A stretch of 64,000 nt of DNA from NCBI GenBank assembly GCA_021787845.1, contig JAJYLH010000008.1:1-64000 (forward strand), written 5' to 3'. Positions 34,301 to 40,597 of the stretch are shown piece after piece. Numbering within the stretch: position 1 is the first letter of the stretch; the number at the start of each line of letters is the position of its first letter. The position numbers were made by a program, and so were the translations under genes. The notes below the pieces were generated by a model, which was not told the DNA's origin, made no database searches, and saw only the letters and a program-made list of their open reading frames with translations. The stretch is from Myxococcales bacterium (GTDB taxonomy: Bacteria; Myxococcota; Myxococcia; Myxococcales; JAJYLH01).

Positions 34301-36256
34301 TACTCCGACCCTGCTCGGCCGGTCCTGACCTCGATCAACGGGACCGTCGTGCCCGGCTCGACACTCACGCTTTCCGGCTCGAACCTCACTGGCTACGGCG
34401 AAGGCAGCGACGGAGCGACGAACAACTCGGCGACGAGCTATCCGCTGGTCCGGCTGATGGGCGTCGACCACGACGATCTTCTCTACGCGACGACCTCGGA
34501 CTCAAGTGGTGCATGGCAGGCAACATCCACGACGCTCCAAGCCAAGCTGCCTTCGACGATGCTGCCCGGGACCTACATGCTGTTCATCGTGACTAATGCG
34601 ATTCCCAGCATCGGGAAGGTCATCGTCGTTGGGAACGTGAACGGGAAGGTGTGCTCGGAGGCCGCCGATTGCGGCAGCGGCTTCTGCGTCGATGGTGTCT
34701 GCTGCGACTCTGCCTGCGGAGATGGCTCGACGACCGACTGCGTCGCGTGCAACGTCGCCGGCCATTTCGGGACCTGCGGACCCGTCACCGATTCCACGAG
34801 TTGCGATGACGGCAACGCCTGCACGACCGGCGAAACGTGCCACTCGGGCACGTGTGGACAGCCGACGTCGACGAAGACATGTAGCGCCTCGGATGAGTGT
34901 CACGATGCCGGAGCTTGCGACTCATCGACCGGAGACTGCTCGAATCCCGCCAAGAAGGACGGCACGGCCTGCTCCATCGGGGCTTGCGAGAGCGGCGTCT
35001 GCACGAACCTCTGCGATGGCGTTACCTGCACGGCATCCGATGAATGCCACGGCATCGGAACGTGTGATCCCTCGACCGGTCAATGCTCGAACCCGGCGAA
35101 GACGGATGGCGCGACCTGCTCCATCGGCGCCTGCGAGAGCGGCGTCTGCACGAACCTCTGCGCGTCAGTCACCTGCCAGGCGCCCGACGAGTGCCACACG
35201 CAAGGCGCCTGCGATCCTTCGACCGGCGTCTGCGCGGCAAACCCATCGAAGGGCGACGGCACGAAGTGCTCCGCCGGCGCGTGCGAGAGCGGCGTCTGCA
35301 CGAACCTCTGCGCGTCGGTCACGTGCCCCACGCCCGACGAGTGCCACACGCAGGGGACCTGCGATCCCTCGACCGGCGTCTGCGCGGCGAACTCATCGAA
35401 GACTGACGGCACGACATGCTCCATCGGAGCGTGCGAGAGCGGGGTCTGCACGAACCTCTGCGCGTCGGTGACGTGCACCGCATCGGACGAGTGCCACGAC
35501 GCTGGAACGTGCGACCCGGCGACGGGCACCTGTTCGAACCCGTCCAAGGCGGACAACACGGTCTGCTCTGCCGGCGCGTGCGAGGCCGGAGTCTGCACCA
35601 ACCTCTGCGCGAACGTGACTTGCCCGACGGCCGATGAGTGCCACACGCAAGGCGCTTGCGATGCTGCGACCGGGGTCTGCGCCGACAATCCGGCGAAGCC
35701 CGACGACACACCGTGCTCCCAGGGCGTCTGCAAGAGCGGCGCGTGCACGAACCTCTGCGATGGCGTCACGTGTACCGCGTCCGATCAATGCCACGACGTC
35801 GGTACCTGCGATCCGGCGACGGGTGCGTGCTCGAACCCCGCGAAGGCCGATGGGATGGTCTGTGACGACGGCGACGCCTGCACGTCGGGCGAGGCGTGTC
35901 ACTCGGGCGTGTGCGGGGAGCCGACCAACACCGTCACCTGCAAGGCGAGCGATGCCTGCCACGTGGCCGGCGTCTGTGATCCGCAGACCGCGCAATGCTC
36001 GAACCCCGTCGCCGACGATGGCACTCCCTGTCCGGGCGGCGCGTGCCAGAGCGGCGAGTGCGCGCATCCGTCGCCCGATGCCGGGATGCCCGACGGGGGA
36101 TCGCCCGACGGCGGGAAGAGCGTCAAGCCTCCTCCGCTGGACTACTTCGGCTGCGATTGCACGTCGGGTCCTGGAGCTGGCATCGAAGCGCTGCTCCTGC
36201 TCGGGTTGCTGTTGGGAGTACGCCGGCGACGGCTCTCGCGAGGGGTCGAGGGATGA
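31340..36256 (+). CDS. Large kelch/Cys-rich surface protein with MYXO-CTERM tail
   Basis: 1,638 residues. Signal peptide with a lipoprotein-like end (LTTMSSCPGC), a Pro-rich region containing two AHPERSRG repeats, and a roughly 200-residue N-domain. From about residue 315 to 985 come 14 kelch-type units of about 48 residues (TGSLATARDxHTATLLPSGK pattern), enough for two seven-bladed propellers. An IPT/Ig-like domain follows (VLTSINGTVVPGSTLTLSGS, about 990-1090). About eight Cys-rich units come next (VTCTASDECHDAGTCDP, then ACESGVCTNLC), to about residue 1575. The end has PDAG/PDGG spacers, GCDCTSG, a hydrophobic helix and RRRR, a MYXO-CTERM-like sorting signal. Probably surface-anchored, with an adhesion or ligand-binding role inferred only. 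Kelch units 10-12 are nearly identical in DNA, a sign of recent duplication. Confidence 0.9.
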   Translation: MALQLRRTGFALFTVVVLTTMSSCPGCGSNAPAHPERFTSAHPERSRGSGASAEKLLAQLDAEFRPPKALLPPSYPAHPDAALAAHPGRFASAHPERSRGTQAFPTRHHAFETLADGSVELVPSPPPKPQPPPTRQHPGRWITLNARLDATYGATARDGIRVALPDKPDMWLRQRPLGGEDSPREEARGYLVYPNAMPGVDAVYSPSHIRAEELLYIHGPEHNRRAGACPPPPIEFEITLGPGLARLRTDGSGRGLEAVNQGGETQLRTAVPEGTDARHHHVMGRLTAEHESGSRWKVSLTLDGQPTYPVLMDPTWATTGSMATARDYETATLLTNGEVLVAGGYGATGALASAELYDLMTGTWTTTTGSLATARYAHTATLLPSGKVLVAGGQNHGELASAELFDPTSGTWMATGSLAAGRWQHTATLLQSGKVLAAGGQGATGPLASAELYDPSSGTWTPTGSLATPRYWQTATLLSSGEMLAAGGIGADGRLASAELYDPTSGTWTTTGSLATARDDDTATRLPSGKVLIAGGDDGTSALASAELYEPTSRTWTPTGSLATARDGHTATLLPSGNVLVAGGYNSTSQTLTSAELYDPTSGTWTATASLATGRDNDTATLLPSGEVLVVGRVNAAELYDPTAGAGTWSATGSMVTPRSQHTATLLPSGKVLVAGGSKSVTGIDTAEVYDPANGIWGTTGAFTTANAHHTATLLPSGKVLIAGGYDGTSVLASAELFDPAAGTWGATGSLVTARADETATPLASGKVLVAGGQGSSGGVLASAELFDPATGTWSATGSLATARDDEKTATPLASGKVLVAGGYGSSGELASAELFDPATGTWSATGSLATARDDETATLLASGKVLVAGGDDNGLLASAELFDPATGTWSATGSLATACRGFSATLLPSGKVLVAGGWGGSGSLVTAELFDPSTGTWTATGSLGTDRSYHTATLLANGKILVAGGDSGFPQTLATASAEVYDPGDGYSDPARPVLTSINGTVVPGSTLTLSGSNLTGYGEGSDGATNNSATSYPLVRLMGVDHDDLLYATTSDSSGAWQATSTTLQAKLPSTMLPGTYMLFIVTNAIPSIGKVIVVGNVNGKVCSEAADCGSGFCVDGVCCDSACGDGSTTDCVACNVAGHFGTCGPVTDSTSCDDGNACTTGETCHSGTCGQPTSTKTCSASDECHDAGACDSSTGDCSNPAKKDGTACSIGACESGVCTNLCDGVTCTASDECHGIGTCDPSTGQCSNPAKTDGATCSIGACESGVCTNLCASVTCQAPDECHTQGACDPSTGVCAANPSKGDGTKCSAGACESGVCTNLCASVTCPTPDECHTQGTCDPSTGVCAANSSKTDGTTCSIGACESGVCTNLCASVTCTASDECHDAGTCDPATGTCSNPSKADNTVCSAGACEAGVCTNLCANVTCPTADECHTQGACDAATGVCADNPAKPDDTPCSQGVCKSGACTNLCDGVTCTASDQCHDVGTCDPATGACSNPAKADGMVCDDGDACTSGEACHSGVCGEPTNTVTCKASDACHVAGVCDPQTAQCSNPVADDGTPCPGGACQSGECAHPSPDAGMPDGGSPDGGKSVKPPPLDYFGCDCTSGPGAGIEALLLLGLLLGVRRRRLSRGVEG
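31460..31642. repeat. Two in-frame copies of a 26-base interspersed repeat
   Basis: GCTCATCCCGAGCGMAGTCG plus AGGGA occurs at 31460-31486 and 31617-31642, both encoding AHPERSRG. Reverse copies lie at 38731 and 44799, always inside coding sequence. It is palindromic around CTCGACT/AGTCGAG-type ends. Confidence 0.75.
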
Positions 36257-36356
36257 GCCGAAATCCATGCGCGCAGAGAGATGGAGCCGGACACGTGAGT
36301 TTCCGGGTACAGGCACGACGTTCGCTGGACAGATCGGACGCAACAGCGATCGAGGA

Positions 36357-36702
36357 GCGGCGAGAGGCCGTGCCCAACCCGGACACTGACGTGTCCGGCT
36401 CCAAGTTATTAATCGTTGCGAAAGTATCTGCACCTCGCATCATCAGTCGTGGCACGGGCGTCCCCGCCCGTGTAGCCTTCGTTATGGCTTTCACAGGCGA
36501 GGACGCCTGTGCCACGAGACTCCGACTGCGACTACTTTCGCAACGATCAATAACGCGGGAGGCCGTGCCCAATTCGGACACTGACGTGTCCGGCTCCAAG
36601 TTGACGCGGGAGGCCGTGCCCAACCCGGACACTGACGTGTCCGGCTCCAAGTCAACGCGAGAGGCCGTGCCCAACCTGGACAATTACGTGTCCGGCTCCA
36701 AC
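36357..36702. repeat. Tandem 51-base palindromic array interrupted by a MITE
   Basis: Units GGAGGCCGTGCCCAACCCGG followed by ACACTGACGTGTCCGGCTCC occur at about 36357, 36553, 36604 and 36655, and each holds the hairpin GGACAC-TGAC-GTGTCC. The last copy is degraded. The first and second units are separated by the insertion at 36409-36550. Located between the kelch gene and the kinase gene; no ORF is supported. Confidence 0.85.
36409..36550. mobile_element. TA-flanked MITE, copy 1
   Basis: 142 bases with terminal inverted repeats TTAATCGTTGCGAAAGTA and TACTTTCGCAACGATCAA (one mismatch), flanked on both sides by TA, the target duplication of IS630/Tc1-mariner elements. It carries two internal palindromes: GGCACGGGCGTCCCCGCCCGTG and CACAGGCGAGGACGCCTGTG. 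No ORF is present. Confidence 0.85.
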
Positions 36703-36760
36703 TCCGATTTCCACTCCAAGCAGCGAAGAGCCTCATCCACGGCCTCCGCGCGGAGGTGCC

Positions 36761-38224
36761 ATGCCGGCTGGTAGCCCGCTCATCTGCCCGAACTGCGGGC
36801 GCGAGTGTCCTCACGACTCGAAGTTCTGCTCGTTCGACGGGACCATCCTCACGCCCACCGGCCCGACCGGGACCGTTCTCGCGACGCCCTCGGATGAGCG
36901 CGTCGGTTCCAAGCCCGAGCCCGGCCCCGGGCCCGGCAGTCTCATCGCGAATCGGTTCCTGCTCAAGGACCGGCTCGGGCAGGGCAGCTTCGGCTCGACG
37001 TTCCTCTGTTTCGATCAGCTCTTCAAGCGCGATGCGGTGCTGAAGCTCCTCCATTCGCGCTGGCTCGACGAGCCCGAGGTCCGGCGCCGGTTCACCCTGG
37101 AGGCGCTGGCGCTCTCCCGCATCAGCCATCCGAACGTGGTGCAGGTCTACGACCGCGGCGAGCTGCCCGACGGCACTCCCTACTTCGCGATGGAGCTCGC
37201 CAAGGGCACGCTGGTGTCGTCGCTCCTCAAGGCTGGGCCGGTCGCGGAGCAACTGGTTCGTGACATCGGGGCGCAGCTCTGCGATGCCCTGGACGCCGCG
37301 CACCGCCGGGGGTTCATCCATCGAGATCTGAAGCCCGACAACCTGATGCTCGGCGAGGACGAGAACGGCCAGCCTCTCCTCAAGGTACTGGACTTCGGCA
37401 TCGCGGCGGTCACCGAGGGCGCGGCCGAGTCGGCGGTTCGCGCGCTCAAGTCGGAGGCCATCGGGCAGATCATCGGAACCATCGCGTACATGTCGCCCGA
37501 GGTGGCGCGCGGCGAGGAGGCGACCGCGGCATCGGACATCTACTCCGCTGGGGTGGTGCTCTACCATCTCTTGACCGGGCGCTTGCCGGCCGAGCTTCCC
37601 ACGAAGCCGACGCCGATCAACATGCTCATCTACGTGCAGTCGAAGCCGTTGCCCATGTTGCGCGCGCGGCCGGGGCTCTCGCCGTCGCTGGTCGCCATCG
37701 TCAACCGGGCGATGCAGAAGGATCCGGCGAACCGCTTCGCCTCGGCCTCGGAGATGGCGAGCGCCCTGCGCACGAGCGGCGCGGCCCGCCGTCGAGGGCG
37801 AACGCTGGCCGTCGCAGCGGTGATCGGAGTCGTCGCGCTCGGAGGATTGGCGGCCTTGTTCGCGCTGCACCGGTCGAGCGCCGCGGCGGCTCCACCTCCT
37901 TCCAACGCGAATCGCGTGCCCAAGGAAGATGTGGCCTCGCCCCAGCGCCAGCCGACAACCGCTGCGGCCACCATCCCCGCGAACGCGCCGGCAAGGCAGA
38001 CACCGACCTCGAAGCCGGCTCCGGTTCCGGCCGTGAAGACAGCAACGAGTCCTTTGCCCGGTTCGGTGGTGACGACCGCCAGCGCCACGCCACCGCACGA
38101 CATGGCTCCCGCGATGGAGGCTTCTCACCAGCGTTCCCGACATCAGAGGCCGAGGAAGCGGCGCTCGGCGGCGCGGTCGAACGCCCCCAAGCAGCGGTCC
38201 AACCCCGGCGTGACGCTCTATTGA
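36761..38224 (+). CDS. Transmembrane Ser/Thr protein kinase with N-terminal zinc ribbon
   Basis: 487 residues. N-terminal zinc ribbon CPNCGRECPHDSKFC (residues 9-23) and Gly/Pro linker. Kinase domain from about residue 65: LGQGSFGSTFLCFD, VLKLLH (ATP lysine), FIHRDLKPDNLML (catalytic Asp), DFGIA, and the SPEVARGE site. One membrane helix (LAVAAVIGVVALGGLAALFAL, about 350-370) is followed by a Pro/Thr/Ala tail ending in basic RHQRPRKRRSA. This is the common myxobacterial membrane kinase design. The ligand is unknown. GGAGG precedes ATG 36761. The next gene starts 15 bases downstream, so co-transcription is likely. Confidence 0.95.
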   Translation: MPAGSPLICPNCGRECPHDSKFCSFDGTILTPTGPTGTVLATPSDERVGSKPEPGPGPGSLIANRFLLKDRLGQGSFGSTFLCFDQLFKRDAVLKLLHSRWLDEPEVRRRFTLEALALSRISHPNVVQVYDRGELPDGTPYFAMELAKGTLVSSLLKAGPVAEQLVRDIGAQLCDALDAAHRRGFIHRDLKPDNLMLGEDENGQPLLKVLDFGIAAVTEGAAESAVRALKSEAIGQIIGTIAYMSPEVARGEEATAASDIYSAGVVLYHLLTGRLPAELPTKPTPINMLIYVQSKPLPMLRARPGLSPSLVAIVNRAMQKDPANRFASASEMASALRTSGAARRRGRTLAVAAVIGVVALGGLAALFALHRSSAAAAPPPSNANRVPKEDVASPQRQPTTAAATIPANAPARQTPTSKPAPVPAVKTATSPLPGSVVTTASATPPHDMAPAMEASHQRSRHQRPRKRRSAARSNAPKQRSNPGVTLY

Positions 38225-38239
38225 TCGACGAGGGCATCG

Positions 38240-39373
38240 ATGAAGACCATCTGGGTCGCGCTCCTGACGCTGACGCTCGGATTGCCGGCGGCATCGGCGG
38301 CGCGTGCGCGCGTGGATTGGGCGTCCCTGAACCGGCGCGGCGGAGCGGCCTTCGAGGCGAAGCACTACCATCGGGCGCTGAACCTTTATCAGCGGGGGTT
38401 GATCCTTGCCTCGACTCGGGCGCAGCGCGAGGGCTTCGCGTTCATGATCGCGCGATGTCAGCAGATGCTCGGTGACCTGGCGCTGGCGCGCGAGGCGTTC
38501 CAGGAGCTGGCGAAGGACGCATCGAATGAGGCGGTTCGAAAGGCCGCAAGCCAGCGTTTGGCGGAGGTTGCTGAGGCGCTACGAGCACGAAGACCGGCGG
38601 CTTCATCGCCTCCGCCGACGCTTGCCGTCTCATTAAAGGCGACTGCCCCGCCATCTCAACCCGCCATGCGACCTCCTCACGCGACTGCTAATCCGGTTGA
38701 CCACACCTTGCCTGTCTCCAGCACCGCTCGTCCCTCGACTGCGCTCGGGATGAGCGGGTCGCCCATCCGGGCCAGTGCGGTCAGCACGACAAGTAGTCCT
38801 CGAACAAGGGCTGCAATCGCGACGAATCCGGCAGCAACCACGCGATCTGCCGCCAGGCATTTCGCGCTCCCCGCCACACCCGCGCCCGTGAGACCCACGC
38901 GCGTGACGTCGGAGCCGACAACGTCCATCCGCCCGGCGGCGACGGGCGCGAGGCCTGTACGCCCAACACCCCCGCGCGCGGGCAATCCCTGGCTCATCAC
39001 TCTGCGCGGCCAGATGGGCTTGAGCGAACAACTGAGCGGCGCGGGCGTCTTGGTCCTCGAGCACGCGGCGGGCTCGTTCTTCTCGGCGGGCGGCGGCGTG
39101 ATGGTCACGAGGCGGTTCGGTGTGCTGCTTCGTGCGACCTGGTGGCCGTTGGGGATGACCGGACGCTGGCGGCCGAAGCTCGGATTGGAAGTGCCGCTGT
39201 TGTTCGACACGACAACGGAGGTCGGCATCGGCGGCGTCGCGGGCATCGAAGTCGGGCTGTCGCGCCAGGCCGCCATCGGGATCGAGCTGCCGGTCTACTG
39301 GTTCTTCGCGGGACCCGCCAACGGTGAGACGACCTACGCCTTCGGTGGCCTGACGTTGGGGCTCGGATTTTGA
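38240..39373 (+). CDS. Exported TPR protein with C-terminal beta-barrel-like domain
   Basis: 377 residues. Signal peptide MKTIWVALLTLTLGLPAASA, then a TPR-like helical repeat (RRGGAAFEAKHYHRALNLYQRGL, RCQQMLGDLALAREAFQEL) to about residue 110. A long Pro/Thr/Ala linker follows, partly repeat-encoded (STARPSTALGMSGS). The last 125 residues are alternating polar/hydrophobic strands (WLITLRGQMGLSEQLSGAG, FGVLLRATWWPLGM, TYAFGGLTLGLGF) ending in Phe, as in outer-membrane barrels or surface beta-domains. It sits directly after the kinase gene and may be part of the same envelope function. No known family. Confidence 0.8.
   Translation: MKTIWVALLTLTLGLPAASAARARVDWASLNRRGGAAFEAKHYHRALNLYQRGLILASTRAQREGFAFMIARCQQMLGDLALAREAFQELAKDASNEAVRKAASQRLAEVAEALRARRPAASSPPPTLAVSLKATAPPSQPAMRPPHATANPVDHTLPVSSTARPSTALGMSGSPIRASAVSTTSSPRTRAAIATNPAATTRSAARHFALPATPAPVRPTRVTSEPTTSIRPAATGARPVRPTPPRAGNPWLITLRGQMGLSEQLSGAGVLVLEHAAGSFFSAGGGVMVTRRFGVLLRATWWPLGMTGRWRPKLGLEVPLLFDTTTEVGIGGVAGIEVGLSRQAAIGIELPVYWFFAGPANGETTYAFGGLTLGLGF
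38731..38756. repeat. Interspersed repeat, reverse copy, in frame
   Basis: TCCCTCGACTGCGCTCGGGA followed by TGAGC: reverse complement of the copies at 31460 and 31617, read here as PSTALGMSG. Confidence 0.75.
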
Positions 39374-39496
39374 GGGTTCTGCGCTGAAGGTCCGCGGCGC
39401 TCAGGTTGCATTTTCGGCAGCCGTCATCCTGACGGGGTGTGGTCTTCCTGTCGATGAACCGCGGTGGATTTCGCAAGCTCAGTTTGGACCACAAGC

Positions 39497-39680
39497 CAGT
39501 AGGATGGACAGTCCCGTCGAGCGCGGCTCTTTGCGCTCGGCGGGCTGTCCGTCCGAGAGCGATCGTTACCGGATCCTCCAGACGGCTCGAGCGGCGTCGG
39601 CCTGTCCCTGCACGCAATCGCTCTGGAAGGACGGGTGGCCGTGAATCGCGTTGCGATTCCACGGACTGCCCGTCCTACTG
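39497..39680. mobile_element. REPIN-like element C
   Basis: 184 bases from CAGTAGGATGGACAGTCCCG to CGGACTGCCCGTCCTACTG. Left arm hairpin GGACAGTCCCG / CGGGCTGTCC and right arm hairpin GGACGGGTGGCCG / CGGACTGCCCGTCC, each next to an outward GTAG. Confidence 0.88.
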
Positions 39681-39690
39681 CCGGTCGCTA

Positions 39691-39851
39691 TTAATCGTTG
39701 CGAAAGTAGTCGCAGTCGGAGTCTCGTGGCACAGGCGTCCTCGCCTGTGAAGGCCACAACGAAGGCTACACGGGCGGGGACGCCCATGCCACGACTGATG
39801 ATGCGAGGTGCAGATAATTTCGCAACGAGCAGATAATTTCGCAACGATTAA
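39691..39851. mobile_element. TA-flanked MITE, copy 2
   Basis: Begins TTAATCGTTGCGAAAGTA, ends TTTCGCAACGATTAA, flanked by TA on both sides. The inside is in reverse orientation relative to copy 1. The right end contains a tandem duplication of about 20 bases (GCAGATAATTTCGCAACGA), so its length is 161. Confidence 0.85.
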
Positions 39852-39894
39852 TACACCGCTGATCCGTCAACAGCGACGCTGCGCGCCACCCATC

Positions 39895-40452
39895 CTACGG
39901 ATCGGCGCGCAGGGCCGCCCAGGTCTCGCGGGTGACTTCCCACAGCTCGGCCTCGTGCGTGCCGTCGTGGTGTTCGAGGTCGATGGTCTTGACGAGCCGG
40001 GCGCCGGTCTTCTCCTTCACCCGCCGCGACGCGCGGTTGCCCTTGGCGTTGGCGACGAGGATCCGTTCGAGCCGCAGGTCGAAGAAGAGGTAGTCCTGCA
40101 CCGCGCTCACCGCTTCGGTCATGTAGCCGCGTCCCTGGAACTCCTCGCCGAGCCAGAAGCCGCGGTTCCCGGCGGGCCCCGGCTGGAACCGGAAGTCGAT
40201 GGCGCCGACGACCTCGTCGGGTCCCGCCTTGGGGACGATGCCCCAGAAGAGCCCTTCGCCGCTCGCCATCTTGGGCAAGGCGACCGTGCGGATGAACTCC
40301 TCCGCGCCGTCGGGCGGGTAGGGCCAGGGCACGGTCATCCCCAGACGGCGGATGACGGCCCAGTGCGCGAAGTGCCTCTGCACCGCGGGCGCATCGGCCA
40401 GCGCCAGCGGCCGGAGCACGAGCCGCGCGGTCTCGAGAGTCGGCGTCGCCAT
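39895..40452 (-). CDS. GNAT-family N-acetyltransferase (RimJ/RimL type)
   Basis: 185 residues. Typical start (TPTLETARLVLRPLALADA), beta-strand pair around FWGIVPKAGPDEVVGAIDF, acetyl-CoA loop GFWLGEEFQGRGYMTEAVSAV, and C-terminal NRASRRVKEKTGARLVKT. Acetylates an amine, perhaps a ribosomal protein N-terminus or an antibiotic; substrate not predictable. The start at 40452 lies 46 bases from the divergent mevalonate promoter. Confidence 0.93.
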   Translation of the reverse strand: MATPTLETARLVLRPLALADAPAVQRHFAHWAVIRRLGMTVPWPYPPDGAEEFIRTVALPKMASGEGLFWGIVPKAGPDEVVGAIDFRFQPGPAGNRGFWLGEEFQGRGYMTEAVSAVQDYLFFDLRLERILVANAKGNRASRRVKEKTGARLVKTIDLEHHDGTHEAELWEVTRETWAALRADP

Positions 40453-40497
40453 GGCCAGACCCTAACACGACCGGCGCCGTGCCGCCCGCCGGCGTGG

Positions 40498-40526
40498 TTG
40501 TCCCGGTCGAGCATGGCGGATATAAG
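40498..40526 (+). promoter_or_regulatory. Promoter of the HMG-CoA reductase-mevalonate kinase gene
   Basis: TTGTCC, exactly 17 bases, then TATAAG, giving a leader of about 65 bases before ATG 40598. Confidence 0.7.
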
Positions 40527-40597
40527 CCGCCTGCGACGGGCGTCGCGAGGTCGCAACGATCGAGGCACCTGCGCGCGACGCCCGACCGCGAGGGCTC

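Larger units (their letters stand above)
39374..39894. other. Gene-free region filled by two small mobile elements
   Basis: Holds a REPIN (39497-39680) directly followed by the second MITE copy (39691-39851). The first 120 bases carry no supported feature. Confidence 0.7.
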
